The notes beneath the pieces are model-generated. The model had not been told where the DNA came from and searched no databases. It worked only from the letters and a program-made list of their open reading frames with translations. From contig NZ_JACHFE010000010.1 in NCBI RefSeq assembly GCF_014201735.1, forward strand, positions 1 through 64,000: a stretch of 64,000 nucleotides of DNA, given 5' to 3'. This DNA comes from Marinobacter oulmenensis (GTDB lineage Bacteria; Pseudomonadota; Gammaproteobacteria; Pseudomonadales; Oleiphilaceae). Positions 17,085-31,018 of the stretch are shown here, piece by piece. The translations under genes were made by a program, and so were the position numbers. Numbering within the stretch: position 1 is the stretch's first letter; each line of letters starts with the position of its first letter.

Positions 17085-18827
17085 ATGACCGATCAGGGAA
17101 AGGGAACCAACAGCTGGAAGCAGCGTTTGGCGTCAGGCCTAAAGGCCTGGCGTTTTGCGTCTGTGCTGGGCGTGTTCCTGCTGGTTATGGCGGGCATCGG
17201 CTGGCGTCTGGTGGACCTTCAGGTTGTTGAAAATGACTTTCTGCGCAAGCAGGGGGATGTCCGTACCATCCGGATGGAGAGCATCGATGCTCATCGTGGA
17301 GTAATCACGGACCGTTACGGCGAGCCTCTGGCCGTGAGCACGCCGGTACAGACGATCTGGGCGAATCCCTCGCAAACCGACCCGGACGACCCCGGGCTGA
17401 CCTCGCTCGCCGGCATGCTGGAGATGGATGAGGCCAGCCTCAGGCAGCGCCTGCGGGATTATTCCGGTCGGGAGTTTATCTACCTGCGCCGGAAGGTTCA
17501 GCCAGCGGTGGCGCGGGACGCGCTGGCGCTCGATATTGCCGGGATCTATGGCCGGCAGGAATACCGTCGCTATTACCCGGCTGGCGAAGTGACCGCTCAC
17601 GTCGTCGGTTTCACCAACATTGATGAACATGGCCAGGAAGGCATTGAGCTGGCCTACAACCAGTGGCTGTCCGGTGAGCCTGGCCGCAAGCGTGTCATCA
17701 AGGACAACCGGGGCCGGGTGGTCAAGGACCTGAATCTGGTGCGTGATGCCCGTCCGGGCCGCGATCTGGAGCTGAGCATTGACCTTCGCCTGCAGTATCT
17801 GGCTTACCGTGAACTGAAGGCCGTGGTGGCGGCACACGAGGCTCGCGGCGGCACGCTGGTGATGCTCGACGTGGACAGCGGCGAGGTTCTGGCCATGGTG
17901 AATCAGGGCTCCTACAACCCGAATGACCGGTCGCAGCTGGTGGCGGAGAATCTGCGGAACAAGGCCATCACGGATCTGTTTGAGCCAGGCTCCACCATGA
18001 AACCCTTTACCGTGGCCGCAGCACTGGAGTCCGGCAAGTACAAGCCGGATACCATCGTCGATACTACGCCCGGTTATCGGCGGTTCGGTCGCTACACCAT
18101 CCGGGATCACCGGAATTATGGCCCGATTGACCTGGGCGAAATCATTGTCAAATCCAGCAACGTGGGCGCCTCCAAGATTGCCAACGACCTTGGCGGCGAG
18201 GCTCTGCGCTCGTTCTATTCGCGGCTGGGACTGGGGCAGGCCACCGGTATCGGTTTCCCGGGTGAGGTTGTTGGCGTCCTGCCGGCGCGCATGAAATGGC
18301 GCCCGGTGGAAGAGGCCACGCTGTCCTATGGCTACGGCCTGAGCGTTAATGCCCTGCAACTGGCCCAAGCCTATATGGTGATTGCCAATGGCGGCATCCG
18401 CTATCCGGTCAGTCTGATTCGGGAAGAGGAACAGCCCCAGGGCCGGCGGGTCCTGTCCGAGCATGTGGCGGCCCAGGTCCGGGAAATGCTCAGGGGCGTG
18501 GTGGCCCGGGGTACCGGTGGCCGGGCCCAGCCGGGGCTGTACAGCGCCGGTGGCAAGACCGGCACTGTACACCTGGTGGGTGCCAGTGGCTACGAGGATA
18601 ACGAGTACAAGGCCATATTTGCGGGCATGGCACCGATTGATCACCCGCAGATTGTAACGGTTGTGGCCGTTGATGCGCCGCAGTCCGGGCAATACTACGG
18701 CGGCGAAGTGGCCGCTCCGGTGTTTGCCCGGGTTATGGGTGACGCACTGCGACTGCTTAATGTGAAGCCCGAACTGGATGTCGACGGGGCGAAAGTGTCC
18801 CAGGCGTCATCCGGAGAGAGAGGTTAA
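17085..18827 (+). CDS. ftsI: Peptidoglycan transpeptidase FtsI (PBP3)
   Basis: 580 residues (E. coli FtsI 588). Cytoplasmic tail, one membrane anchor (about 24-44), a pedestal dimerisation domain, then the transpeptidase domain. The catalytic motifs are S303-T-M-K306, S357-S-N359 and K491-T-G493. FtsI makes septal crosslinks with FtsW. It is the target of beta-lactams such as aztreonam in relatives. The start lies 25 bases after ftsL. Confidence 0.97.
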   Translation: MTDQGKGTNSWKQRLASGLKAWRFASVLGVFLLVMAGIGWRLVDLQVVENDFLRKQGDVRTIRMESIDAHRGVITDRYGEPLAVSTPVQTIWANPSQTDPDDPGLTSLAGMLEMDEASLRQRLRDYSGREFIYLRRKVQPAVARDALALDIAGIYGRQEYRRYYPAGEVTAHVVGFTNIDEHGQEGIELAYNQWLSGEPGRKRVIKDNRGRVVKDLNLVRDARPGRDLELSIDLRLQYLAYRELKAVVAAHEARGGTLVMLDVDSGEVLAMVNQGSYNPNDRSQLVAENLRNKAITDLFEPGSTMKPFTVAAALESGKYKPDTIVDTTPGYRRFGRYTIRDHRNYGPIDLGEIIVKSSNVGASKIANDLGGEALRSFYSRLGLGQATGIGFPGEVVGVLPARMKWRPVEEATLSYGYGLSVNALQLAQAYMVIANGGIRYPVSLIREEEQPQGRRVLSEHVAAQVREMLRGVVARGTGGRAQPGLYSAGGKTGTVHLVGASGYEDNEYKAIFAGMAPIDHPQIVTVVAVDAPQSGQYYGGEVAAPVFARVMGDALRLLNVKPELDVDGAKVSQASSGERG

Positions 18828-18831
18828 CGCC

Positions 18832-20316
18832 ATGTGCATCACATCCATCAACGCGTTGCTCCAGGGGATTGTCGACGTCCCATCGGTATTCGATGTTGCG
18901 GTTCACGGTCTGCAGACGGACAGCCGGAACGTTGGGCCTGGCGATGCTTTCGTCGCGCTCTCGGGTGCAAACTCGCCGGCCGACCGGTACGTGGATCAGG
19001 CCATCGATGCCGGGGCAACGGCCATTATTCTCGAAGTGGACAGCGCCGGGCCCTGCTACGAACACCACAGTGCCCTGGTGGTTCCGGTTGAAGGCCTGAA
19101 AGGGCAGCTCGGGCGCATTGCCGCCCGTTTCTTTGAGCATCCCTCCCGGCACCTGAGAATGATCGGCGTCACCGGAACCAACGGCAAAACCTCGGTGACC
19201 CATTACATTTCCCAGCTTCTGAGAGACACGGGGACGCCTTGTGGCGTTCTGGGGACTCTGGGTTACGGCATGCCCGGTCATATGCAGCCGGCCAGCCACA
19301 CCACGCCGGATGTGGTCCAGATCAATCGCGTGCTGCATCAAATACACGCTGATGGCGGGCGTGCGGCCGTAATGGAGGTTTCGTCGCATGCGCTGGATCA
19401 GGGGCGCATTGACCGGGTTCACATGACCGGTGCCGTTTTCACCAACCTGACTCGGGATCACCTGGACTACCACGGCAGCATGGCGGCCTATGGCGAGGCC
19501 AAGGCCCAGCTGTTTCTTCGTGAGGACCTTCACTTCGCCGTGATCAACGCGGATGACCCATTTGGGCGCCAGCTCCACGAGCAACTGGAAGGTCAGTGTG
19601 ACCGGGTCCGCTACAGCCTGCACGAGGCCCAGGTTGAGCTCTGGTTGCGGGAATTCGAGCCGGTTGAAACCGGATTCCGGGCACAGGTGGATGGCCAGTG
19701 GGGACCGTTTGAATTGCAGGTGCCGCTGCTGGGCAGTTTCAACGCCTCGAACGTGCTTGCGGCGATGGCCACCGTTCTTACCCTGGGCGTTCCCCTGGAG
19801 CGGGCAACGGATGCCGCCACGCGCCTGGTGCCGCCACCGGGCAGGCTGGAACGCTTTACCGATAGTCAGGGGTGTCAGGTCGTGGTGGATTACGCCCATA
19901 CGGCAGACGCGCTGGCCAATGCGCTGGCGGCGCTGCGCCCTCACGTGACTGGCAGGCTGATCTGTGTGTTTGGGTGTGGCGGCGATCGCGATACCGGCAA
20001 GCGTGCCGAAATGGCCCGTGAAGCCGAGCAGGGCGCCGATGTGGTGATCGTGACCGATGACAATCCACGCACGGAAGATCCGGAGCGCATCGTACGGGAT
20101 ATCGCCGCAGGCTTCTCAGGCCCGGGCGCCTACCAGGTGATTCATGACCGGGCCACCGCCATTGCCTGGGCGATTGACAGTGTTGAGCCGGGAGACCTTG
20201 TGCTGATTGCCGGTAAAGGGCATGAAGCCTACCAGGATGTTGGCGGCCAACGCCTGCCGTTCAGTGATGCCGAACAGGTGCGTAGCCGCTTGCACCTGAA
20301 CGGAGGTGTGGCATGA
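18832..20316 (+). CDS. murE: UDP-MurNAc-L-Ala-D-Glu--meso-diaminopimelate ligase
   Basis: 494 residues (E. coli 495). The ATP loop GTNGKT is present, and the meso-diaminopimelate specificity motif DNPR is at 410-413, so the peptidoglycan is expected to be the Gram-negative meso-DAP type. The ATG at 18832 has GAGAGAGG upstream and begins four bases after the ftsI stop; an in-frame upstream start inside ftsI is not needed. The stop overlaps murF (ATGA). Confidence 0.97.
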   Translation: MCITSINALLQGIVDVPSVFDVAVHGLQTDSRNVGPGDAFVALSGANSPADRYVDQAIDAGATAIILEVDSAGPCYEHHSALVVPVEGLKGQLGRIAARFFEHPSRHLRMIGVTGTNGKTSVTHYISQLLRDTGTPCGVLGTLGYGMPGHMQPASHTTPDVVQINRVLHQIHADGGRAAVMEVSSHALDQGRIDRVHMTGAVFTNLTRDHLDYHGSMAAYGEAKAQLFLREDLHFAVINADDPFGRQLHEQLEGQCDRVRYSLHEAQVELWLREFEPVETGFRAQVDGQWGPFELQVPLLGSFNASNVLAAMATVLTLGVPLERATDAATRLVPPPGRLERFTDSQGCQVVVDYAHTADALANALAALRPHVTGRLICVFGCGGDRDTGKRAEMAREAEQGADVVIVTDDNPRTEDPERIVRDIAAGFSGPGAYQVIHDRATAIAWAIDSVEPGDLVLIAGKGHEAYQDVGGQRLPFSDAEQVRSRLHLNGGVA

Positions 20317-21710
20317 TGCGCGCCCTTTCGCTGACCGAGGTCCGGGAATGGCTGGCGGCGACGCTGGCAGGCCCGGCCCTGTCGGCGGACGAATGCCTGT
20401 TCGAAGGGATCAGCACCGATACCCGCTCGGTGGCACCGGGGCAGCTGTTTGTGGCGCTTCGGGGTGAGCGTTTTGATGGCCACCGTTTCCTGGCCCAGGC
20501 CAGGGCATCGGGGGCTGTGGCGGCCGTTGTGGATACCGCTGATGCGTCGGTGGATCTGCCACAGCTGGTGGTGGGCGATACCGTCGAAGCCCTGGCCGCA
20601 CTGGCGTCAGCCAACCGGGATCAGAGCCAGGCGGAACTGGTCGCGGTGACTGGCAGCAGTGGCAAGACAACGGTGCGTCAGATGGCGGCTGCAATCCTGG
20701 CGCGTATGGGGCCAACCCTGGCGACGGAAGGCAATCTGAATAACCACATCGGAGTACCGCTGACGATGTTCCGGCTGTCACCGGAACATCGCTATGGCGC
20801 CGTTGAGCTGGGTGCCAGCGGGTTGGGCGAGATTGCGCACACTGTGGCTGTGGTGAAGCCGAAAGTGGCGATTCTGACCAATGCTGGCCAGGCCCATCTC
20901 GAAGGCTTTGGCAGCTATCAGAACGTTGTCCTGGCCAAGGGCGAGATTATTGAGGGTGTCGGCGTCGATGGCGTGGTTGTTCTCAACCGTGACGACCCCG
21001 CTTTCGATCAGTGGCGCCAGCGGGCCGGTGACCGGACCGTGCGCAGTGTCTCCTGCCAGGCTCATCCCGATGCGGATTACCGCGCGGAGCTGGTCGCCAG
21101 TACGGATCAGGGGCTGGAGATAAAGGCTGAAGGCCCGCAGGGGTGGCGCTGTCATTTCCGCGTGCCGTTGCCCGGCGCTCACAATGCCATGAACGCCATG
21201 CTGGCCGTCGCTGCCTGTCGGGCACTGGGTGCCGAAGATGATCAGATCCTCCAGGGCCTGGCTGGTCTGCAGCCGGTGGGCGGGCGGTTACAGGTGTTCA
21301 GGCTGACCGATGAGCTGACCGTGATCGATGACAGTTATAACGCCAACCCGGCATCCATGCGCGCGGCGCTGGATGTCCTGGCCGCCTATTCCGGTCAGCG
21401 GATAGCGGTGCTGGGTGGCATGGGAGAGCTGGGCGAACAGTCGGCTCTCCTGCATCGTGAAGTAGGCGCCTATGCCCGTGATAAAGGGATTGAGCGTCTG
21501 CTGACCGTTGGGGCCGGAGCCAGAGGTTACGCCGAAGGTTTCGGTAAACAAACAGAACAGTTGCAGAGTCATGAGCAGGCCGTTGCCGCCCTGGTTGAAC
21601 AAACGACCGGGCCGATGACGATTCTGGTCAAGGGCTCCCGCAGTTCCGCCATGGATCTGGTGGTGGATGGGATTCGGAAGAAGGTGACAAGCACATGCTG
21701 CTCTGGCTGA
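20313..21710 (+). CDS. murF: UDP-MurNAc-tripeptide--D-alanyl-D-alanine ligase
   Basis: 465 residues; adds D-Ala-D-Ala to complete the UDP-MurNAc-pentapeptide. The P-loop [13 protein letters not shown] and the ligase motifs [11 protein letters not shown] and [11 protein letters not shown] are all seen. GGAGGT at 20302 serves either of two adjacent ATGs (20313 or 20316). It overlaps murE by four bases and mraY by 16. Confidence 0.96.
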   Translation: MMRALSLTEVREWLAATLAGPALSADECLFEGISTDTRSVAPGQLFVALRGERFDGHRFLAQARASGAVAAVVDTADASVDLPQLVVGDTVEALAALASANRDQSQAELVAVTGSSGKTTVRQMAAAILARMGPTLATEGNLNNHIGVPLTMFRLSPEHRYGAVELGASGLGEIAHTVAVVKPKVAILTNAGQAHLEGFGSYQNVVLAKGEIIEGVGVDGVVVLNRDDPAFDQWRQRAGDRTVRSVSCQAHPDADYRAELVASTDQGLEIKAEGPQGWRCHFRVPLPGAHNAMNAMLAVAACRALGAEDDQILQGLAGLQPVGGRLQVFRLTDELTVIDDSYNANPASMRAALDVLAAYSGQRIAVLGGMGELGEQSALLHREVGAYARDKGIERLLTVGAGARGYAEGFGKQTEQLQSHEQAVAALVEQTTGPMTILVKGSRSSAMDLVVDGIRKKVTSTCCSG

Positions 21711-22780
21711 CAGAGGTTCTTTCTCAATATTTTTCCGCACTGACGGTGTTTCAGTACCTGACCCTGCGCGGAATACTGGGCATTCTGACCGCCCTGCTGA
21801 TTTCGCTGCTGATCGGGCCCCTGATGATCCGCAAGCTCAGCCAGTACCAGATCGGTCAGGCGGTGCGGGATGACGGCCCGCAGACGCATTTGAGCAAGGC
21901 GGGTACGCCGACCATGGGCGGTGCGCTGATTCTGGTGGCGATTGCCATTTCCACCCTGCTGTGGGCGGATCTGAGCAACCGGTATGTCTGGGTTTCCCTG
22001 CTGGTCACCCTCCTGTTCGGTGCCATTGGCTGGATCGACGACTACCGCAAGGTCGTTGAGCGCAACCCCCGGGGGTTGCCGGGCCGATGGAAATACTTCT
22101 GGCAGTCAGTGATCGGGGCGACCGCGGCAGTGGTGCTCTATTTCAGTTCGGCGCTGCCCCAGGAAACCTCGCTGTATCTGCCGTTCCTGAAGAACGTGTC
22201 CCTGACCCTTGGCCCCGTGATGTTCATCCTGCTGACGTATTTCGTGATTGTCGGGAGTAGTAACGCGGTGAACCTGACCGACGGTCTGGATGGGCTGGCG
22301 ATCATGCCTACCGTGATGGTGGCCGGAGCGCTGGCGATCTTTGCCTATCTCTCAGGCCACGTTCAGTTCGCCAATTATCTGCTGATTCCTCACCTGCCGG
22401 GCACCGGGGAACTGATTATTTTCTGCGGCTCACTGGTGGGCGCGGGGCTGGGCTTTCTCTGGTTCAACACCTATCCGGCTCAGGTGTTCATGGGGGACGT
22501 TGGCGCCCTCGCGCTCGGGGCGGCCCTTGGGGTGGTCTCGGTCATCGTCCGCCAGGAAATTGTGCTGTTCATCATGGGCGGTGTGTTCGTGATGGAGACC
22601 ATTTCGGTGATTCTTCAGGTGCTGTCCTTCCGGCTCACCGGCCGGCGGATTTTCCGGATGGCGCCGTTGCACCACCATTTTGAGCTTAAAGGCTGGCCCG
22701 AGCCGCGCGTCATCGTGCGATTCTGGGTCATTACCGTTGTTCTTGTACTGATTGGCCTGGCCAGTCTGAAGATACGATAG
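21695..22780 (+). CDS. mraY: Phospho-MurNAc-pentapeptide-transferase
   Basis: 361 residues (E. coli 360), ten membrane helices. Transfers phospho-MurNAc-pentapeptide to undecaprenyl phosphate, making lipid I. Conserved active-site stretches: GTPTMGG, the aspartates in [18 protein letters not shown], and the histidines in [15 protein letters not shown]. The start lies inside the end of murF, implying translational coupling. Confidence 0.97.
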   Translation: MLLWLTEVLSQYFSALTVFQYLTLRGILGILTALLISLLIGPLMIRKLSQYQIGQAVRDDGPQTHLSKAGTPTMGGALILVAIAISTLLWADLSNRYVWVSLLVTLLFGAIGWIDDYRKVVERNPRGLPGRWKYFWQSVIGATAAVVLYFSSALPQETSLYLPFLKNVSLTLGPVMFILLTYFVIVGSSNAVNLTDGLDGLAIMPTVMVAGALAIFAYLSGHVQFANYLLIPHLPGTGELIIFCGSLVGAGLGFLWFNTYPAQVFMGDVGALALGAALGVVSVIVRQEIVLFIMGGVFVMETISVILQVLSFRLTGRRIFRMAPLHHHFELKGWPEPRVIVRFWVITVVLVLIGLASLKIR

Positions 22781-22795
22781 GGCATTACGTCGGCT

Positions 22796-24136
22796 ATGAG
22801 TGTCATTGTTTCGGATCGTCGCACATTGATCGTAGGGCTCGGTAAGACCGGGCTTTCCTGCGTGCGCCATCTGTCCGGACAGGGGCGGGAGGTGGCTGTA
22901 GCCGACAGTCGCCTGCAGCCGCCGGGGCTCGATGAGCTGCGCTCACGGTGGCCGGATGTGCCGGTTTACCTGGGGGAATTTGAGGCCGAACGGTTCAGCG
23001 GTTTCAACGAACTGGTGGTCAGCCCCGGCATCAGTATTGCCGAGCCGGCTATCAAGGCGGCAGCAGAGCAGGGCGCGCGCATTCGCGGCGATATTGATCT
23101 GTTTGCCGAGGCAGCGGACGCCCCGATTATTGCCATCACCGGTTCGAACGGAAAAACCACGGTAACCACACTGGTGGGCGACATGGCCCGGGCAGCCGGG
23201 CGCCGGGTCCAGGTGGGCGGCAACATCGGTACGCCGGCCCTGGACCTTCTGGGGCAGGGGGCGGATCTCTATGTTCTGGAGCTGTCCAGTTTCCAGCTGG
23301 AAACCACCGAGGAGCTGGGCGCGCTGGCGGCCACCGTGCTGAATGTCAGCGATGACCACATGGACCGTTATCCCGACAAGATGGCCTATTACCAGGCCAA
23401 GCAACGCATTTACCGGGGCTGCCGGAATGCCATCGTGAACCTGGATGACGCCCTGAGCACGCCCATGGCCATGGACAGCATCCGGTTCCTGTGTTTCGGC
23501 TTCAACCGGGTCAATCCCGAAACCTTCAGTACCCGGGATGACGAGCACGGCACCTGGATCACGTTCGGCCTGGACAACCTGTTGCTGGCCAGTGAGCTGA
23601 AGCTGATGGGGCTTCACAACCTCAGTAATGTCATGGCGGCACTGGCACTGGGGCATGCGGCCGGGTTGCCCATGGACGTCATGCTGGAGGTGGCCCGTGC
23701 CTTCCGGGGATTGCCGCACCGGTGTGAGTTCGTGCGCACCCTCAACGGGGTGGATTACATCAATGATTCCAAGGGTACCAATGTGGGCGCCACCGTGGCG
23801 GCCATCGAAAGCCTGGTGCCCGATCATGGCAGGATCGTGTTGATTGCCGGTGGTGAAGGCAAAGGCGCCGATTTTCATCCTCTGCAGGAACCGGTTGCCA
23901 GCTGCTGCCGGTCGGTTGTGCTGATCGGGCGTGATGCCGGGCTGATGGAACAGGCGATCGCGAAGCGCGTGCCGGTCACCCAGGCGGAGTCCCTCGCCGA
24001 TGCCGTGTCGGCCGCAGCAGAGCAGGCCCATGAAGGGGATCGGGTTCTGTTTTCTCCGGCCTGCGCCAGCTTCGACATGTTCCGTGATTACGGTGAGCGG
24101 GGTGACTGTTTCCGTTCACTGGTGGAGGCGCGCTGA
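22796..24136 (+). CDS. murD: UDP-MurNAc-L-alanine--D-glutamate ligase
   Basis: 446 residues (E. coli 438). Rossmann-like N-terminal domain (LIVGLGKTGLSCVRHL), ATP loop ITGSNGKTTVTTL, and the family's SSFQLE motif. Adds D-glutamate to UDP-MurNAc-L-Ala. The stop shares its last base with the ftsW start (TGATG). Confidence 0.97.
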   Translation: MSVIVSDRRTLIVGLGKTGLSCVRHLSGQGREVAVADSRLQPPGLDELRSRWPDVPVYLGEFEAERFSGFNELVVSPGISIAEPAIKAAAEQGARIRGDIDLFAEAADAPIIAITGSNGKTTVTTLVGDMARAAGRRVQVGGNIGTPALDLLGQGADLYVLELSSFQLETTEELGALAATVLNVSDDHMDRYPDKMAYYQAKQRIYRGCRNAIVNLDDALSTPMAMDSIRFLCFGFNRVNPETFSTRDDEHGTWITFGLDNLLLASELKLMGLHNLSNVMAALALGHAAGLPMDVMLEVARAFRGLPHRCEFVRTLNGVDYINDSKGTNVGATVAAIESLVPDHGRIVLIAGGEGKGADFHPLQEPVASCCRSVVLIGRDAGLMEQAIAKRVPVTQAESLADAVSAAAEQAHEGDRVLFSPACASFDMFRDYGERGDCFRSLVEAR

Positions 24137-25323
24137 TGGCCATGACCATGAATGCACACGGTCAGTTGATCCGGCGGGGCGAGATTCAGCCGCTGCCGGT
24201 ACTGGTGGTGACGTCGGTGGCGTTGCTGGTGGTCGGCGTGGTGATGATTTCCTCGGCCTCCATGGATATGGCCGCAGCTACCGTCGACAACGCCTATTAC
24301 TACGTCATTCGCCAGGTGATCTTCGCCTTGCTTGGCTGTCTGGCTGCACTGGTTGCCGTCAATGTGCCTATCGCCTGGTGGGAACGCAGTGGCTGGCTGC
24401 TTCTGGGCGTCGGCCTGCTGGTGCTGATTCTGGTGCTGACCCCACTGGGCCGGACCGTTAACGGCTCCACCCGCTGGATTCCCATGGGGCTGTTCAATGT
24501 CCAGGTATCCGAGGTGGCGAAGCTGTGCCTGATCGCCTATCTGGCCGGCTATGTTGTGCGCCGCCGCGAGGAACTGCTGAATACCTGGCCCGGTTTCCTG
24601 AAACCGTTGCTGGTGCTTGGTCTGGCCTCCATGCTGCTGGTGATTCAGCCGGACTTCGGCGCCACCGTGGTACTGGTCAGCGCCGCCGCCGGCATGATCT
24701 TCCTGAGTGGGGTCCGGTTGACCCGGTTCATGCCCCTGATCGCCATTCTGGCGGGGCTGGGAACACTGCTGGTCGTTACCCAGCCCTATCGTCTGAAGCG
24801 GGTGGTCAGTTATCTGGATCCGTGGAAAGACCAGTTTGACAGTGGTTACCAGTTGACCCAGTCGCTGATTGCCTTTGGCCGGGGTGAATGGTCGGGCGTG
24901 GGCCTGGGTAACTCCGTGCAGAAACTGTTCTATCTGCCGGAGGCCCACACGGACTTTATCTTCGCCATCATCGCCGAGGAATTCGGTCTGCTGGGTTCAC
25001 TGCTGGTAGTGATGCTGTTCACCGCACTGGTGGTCAGCGGTTTCACCATTGCCCGTCGGGCAGAAAAAAACGGCATGCCCTTTGGTGCCTGCTTCAGCTA
25101 TGGCATTTCCCTGCTGATTGGTCTGCAGGCCGGTATCAACATGGCGGTCAGCACCGGGTTGCTGCCGACCAAGGGGCTGACTCTGCCCCTGGTGAGTTAC
25201 GGCGGCTCCAGCCTGATGGTGACCTGCGTGTGTATTGGTGTACTGGCACGGGTGGAAATGGAGCGGCTGGACCGGCTGCGGATGTCGGCGACAGCGCCCC
25301 AAAAACGGGGAGGTGCGTCATGA
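24136..25323 (+). CDS. ftsW: Septal peptidoglycan polymerase FtsW
   Basis: 395-residue SEDS-family glycosyltransferase with about ten membrane helices. SEDS landmarks are present: NGSTRWIPMGLFNVQVSEVAK, IQPDFGATVV, and the end PLVSYGGSSL. It polymerises septal glycan strands with FtsI; RodA at the window end is the elongation paralogue. It lies between murD and murG as in E. coli. Confidence 0.96.
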   Translation: MAMTMNAHGQLIRRGEIQPLPVLVVTSVALLVVGVVMISSASMDMAAATVDNAYYYVIRQVIFALLGCLAALVAVNVPIAWWERSGWLLLGVGLLVLILVLTPLGRTVNGSTRWIPMGLFNVQVSEVAKLCLIAYLAGYVVRRREELLNTWPGFLKPLLVLGLASMLLVIQPDFGATVVLVSAAAGMIFLSGVRLTRFMPLIAILAGLGTLLVVTQPYRLKRVVSYLDPWKDQFDSGYQLTQSLIAFGRGEWSGVGLGNSVQKLFYLPEAHTDFIFAIIAEEFGLLGSLLVVMLFTALVVSGFTIARRAEKNGMPFGACFSYGISLLIGLQAGINMAVSTGLLPTKGLTLPLVSYGGSSLMVTCVCIGVLARVEMERLDRLRMSATAPQKRGGAS

Positions 25324-26397
25324 CCACCCCCCGGCGTTTTCTGATCATGGCTGGCGGTACCGGTGGGCACGTGTTCCCGGCGCTTGCCACGGCCCGGGCG
25401 CTGCAGGCTCAGGGGCACGACGTGCATTGGCTGGGAGCCAGCGGCGGCATGGAAGAGCGTCTGATCGGCCAGACCGATATACCTCTGTCGCTGATTCATA
25501 TTTCCGGGCTGCGTGGCAAAGGCAAACTGGCATTGCTGGCGGCTCCCTTCCGGCTGATGCGGGCGCTGGGCGAAGCCTGGACCCTGTTACGCCGGATCCA
25601 GCCGGATTGTGTGATTGGCATGGGCGGCTTCGTGACCGGCCCCGGAGGCGTCGCAGCCTGGATGCAGAAGCGGCCACTGGTGATTCATGAACAGAACGCC
25701 ATTGCCGGCATGACCAACCGCTGGCTGACCCGTTTCGCCGGCACGGTGCTGGAGGCGTTTCCCGGCAGTTTTGGTGAACAGGTCGTGACCCGCTGTACCG
25801 GTAACCCGGTGCGCCATGACCTGGCCGCATTGCCGGAACCGGAGCAGCGTCTGGCCCGGCGCGAGGGGGCCATGCGGTTGCTGGTTGTAGGCGGCAGTCT
25901 GGGCGCCCGGGTGTTCAATGAGCAGGTGCCCGAGGCTCTGGCCCTGATGTCCCCGGAACAACGGCCGGAGGTGCGCCACCAGTGTGGTGAGAAAAATCTG
26001 GAGGATGCCCGTGCCGCCTACGAAAAAGCAGGTGTACAGGCGTCGGTCGAGCCATTTATTGCCGATATGGCAGAAGCCTACGAATGGGCGGACCTGGTGC
26101 TGTGTCGTGCTGGCGCCCTGACCATTTCCGAGCTGTGCGCCGTGGGCGTCGGGGCCATTCTGGTGCCTTTCCCTCATGCGGTCGATGACCACCAGACCCA
26201 TAACGGTCAGCACATGGTGAAAGCCGGTGGCGCCCTGATGGTACCCCAGCCACAACTGACGCCTGAGGGTCTGGCCGAGAGTCTTGGGGAACTGTCTGGC
26301 AACCGTGAAAAAGTGATGAATATGGCGAAGGCCGCCCGCTCGCTGGCCCGCCCTGATGCAACGGAGAGAGTCGTGAATTACTGTCTGGAGGCCGCCA

Positions 26398-26405
<8 letters not shown>
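25320..26405 (+). CDS. murG: Lipid II synthase MurG (GlcNAc transferase)
   Basis: 361 residues (E. coli 355), a peripheral inner-membrane GT-B enzyme that adds GlcNAc to lipid I. The G-loops [14 protein letters not shown] and [10 protein letters not shown] and the UDP-binding [13 protein letters not shown] are seen. The ATG at 25320 has GGGGAGGT directly upstream and overlaps the ftsW stop by four bases; an earlier in-frame start at 25230 lies inside ftsW and is rejected. Confidence 0.97.
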
Positions 26406-29645
<3,240 letters not shown>

Positions 29646-29681
29646 TAATGATTAACTCGAACCTGGGGTTTGGTGAAACAC

Positions 29682-30917
29682 ATGTCATCGGTTGATACGG
29701 AAAACATGATTGTCGGCCTGGATATCGGCACCTCGAAAGTGGTGGCGATCGTCGGCAAACGCAAGATGGATGGCACCATCGAAGTGGTCGGTATCGGTTC
29801 CCATCCGTCCCGCGGTCTCAAGCGTGGCGTGGTGGTCAATATCGAAACCACGGTGCAGGCCATTCAGCGCGCGGTGGAGGAAGCCGAGTTGATGGCAGGC
29901 TGCCGGATTCATTCGGTCTATGCCGGTATCGCCGGTAGCCATATCAAGAGCCTGAATTCTCACGGGATCGTTGCGATCCGGGACCGGGAAGTGACTCAGG
30001 CCGACATTGACCGGGTGATTGACGCAGCCCAGGCGGTGGCGATTCCGGCGGACCAGAAAATTCTGCACATCCTGCCCCAGGAGTTTGTCATCGATAACCA
30101 GGAGGGCATCAAAGAGCCCATGGGCATGTCCGGGGTGCGCCTGGAAGCGAAGGTCCACCTGGTGACCTGTGCCGTCAATGCTGCCCAGAACATTGAAAAA
30201 TGCGTCAAGCGCTGTGGCCTGGAAGTGGACGACATCATCCTGGAACAGCTGGCCTCCAGCCACGCCATCCTCACGGAGGATGAAAAGGAGCTGGGGGTCT
30301 GCGTGGTGGACATCGGCGGTGGCACCACCGATATCGCCGTGTTCACCGGCGGCGCGATTCGTCACACCGCGGTGATCCCGATCGCCGGTGATCAGGTGAC
30401 CAATGACATCGCCATGGCGCTGCGCACGCCGACGCAGAACGCCGAAGAAATCAAGATCAAGTATGCCTGCGCGCTGACACAGCTGGCCGGCGCGGACGAA
30501 ACCATCAAGGTGCCGAGTGTCGGCGACCGGGCGCCCCGGGATCTGTCCCGCCAGGCCCTGGCTGAGGTGGTTGAGCCCCGTTATGAAGAGCTGTTCACCC
30601 TGGTGCAGTCCGAACTGCGCCGCTCGGGATTCGAGGACATGATCCCGGCAGGCATCGTGATCACCGGCGGCTCGTCCACCATGGAGGGCGTGGTGGAGCT
30701 TGCCGAGGAGATCTTCCACATGCCGGTACGGCTTGCCAGTCCGCAGGCTGTCGCCGGTATGACGGAAGTGGTCAACAACCCGATTTACTCCACCGGAGTG
30801 GGCTTGTTGATTCACGGGTTCCGGCAAATGGATCTTGGCCAGGAACCGCCGCTCAAGGGTGAGGATGCTCCCTCACTGGTTGAGCGTATGAAAGCCTGGT
30901 TCACCGGTCATTTCTGA
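29682..30917 (+). CDS. ftsA: Cell division protein FtsA
   Basis: 411-residue actin-like ATPase that tethers FtsZ to the membrane and signals to FtsQLB/FtsWI. Seen: IVGLDIGTSKVVAIVG (phosphate 1), VVDIGGGTTDIAVF (phosphate 2), and the C-terminal amphipathic helix ERMKAWFTGHF that inserts in the membrane. The reading frame is open from TTG 29670 and GTG 29673; ATG 29682 is preferred because it matches the family start, though its ribosome site is weak. Confidence 0.96.
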   Translation: MSSVDTENMIVGLDIGTSKVVAIVGKRKMDGTIEVVGIGSHPSRGLKRGVVVNIETTVQAIQRAVEEAELMAGCRIHSVYAGIAGSHIKSLNSHGIVAIRDREVTQADIDRVIDAAQAVAIPADQKILHILPQEFVIDNQEGIKEPMGMSGVRLEAKVHLVTCAVNAAQNIEKCVKRCGLEVDDIILEQLASSHAILTEDEKELGVCVVDIGGGTTDIAVFTGGAIRHTAVIPIAGDQVTNDIAMALRTPTQNAEEIKIKYACALTQLAGADETIKVPSVGDRAPRDLSRQALAEVVEPRYEELFTLVQSELRRSGFEDMIPAGIVITGGSSTMEGVVELAEEIFHMPVRLASPQAVAGMTEVVNNPIYSTGVGLLIHGFRQMDLGQEPPLKGEDAPSLVERMKAWFTGHF

Positions 30918-31018
30918 TCGGTAATCAGGAAGCTGTACACGAAGGTATCTCGAAAACGACACAATGATCTGTACAACCGGTGCGGATAGACCGGTCACAG
31001 CACGAAGGAGTAGGGGAA

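Noticed and set aside
17139..18692. 517-codon minus-strand frame opposite ftsI
   Set aside because: Shadow frame; no ribosome site, no domain, His/Gln-rich composition typical of antisense reading.
30918..31018. LexA (SOS) box upstream of ftsZ
   Set aside because: CTGT occurs but the required CTGT-N8-ACAG symmetry is absent.
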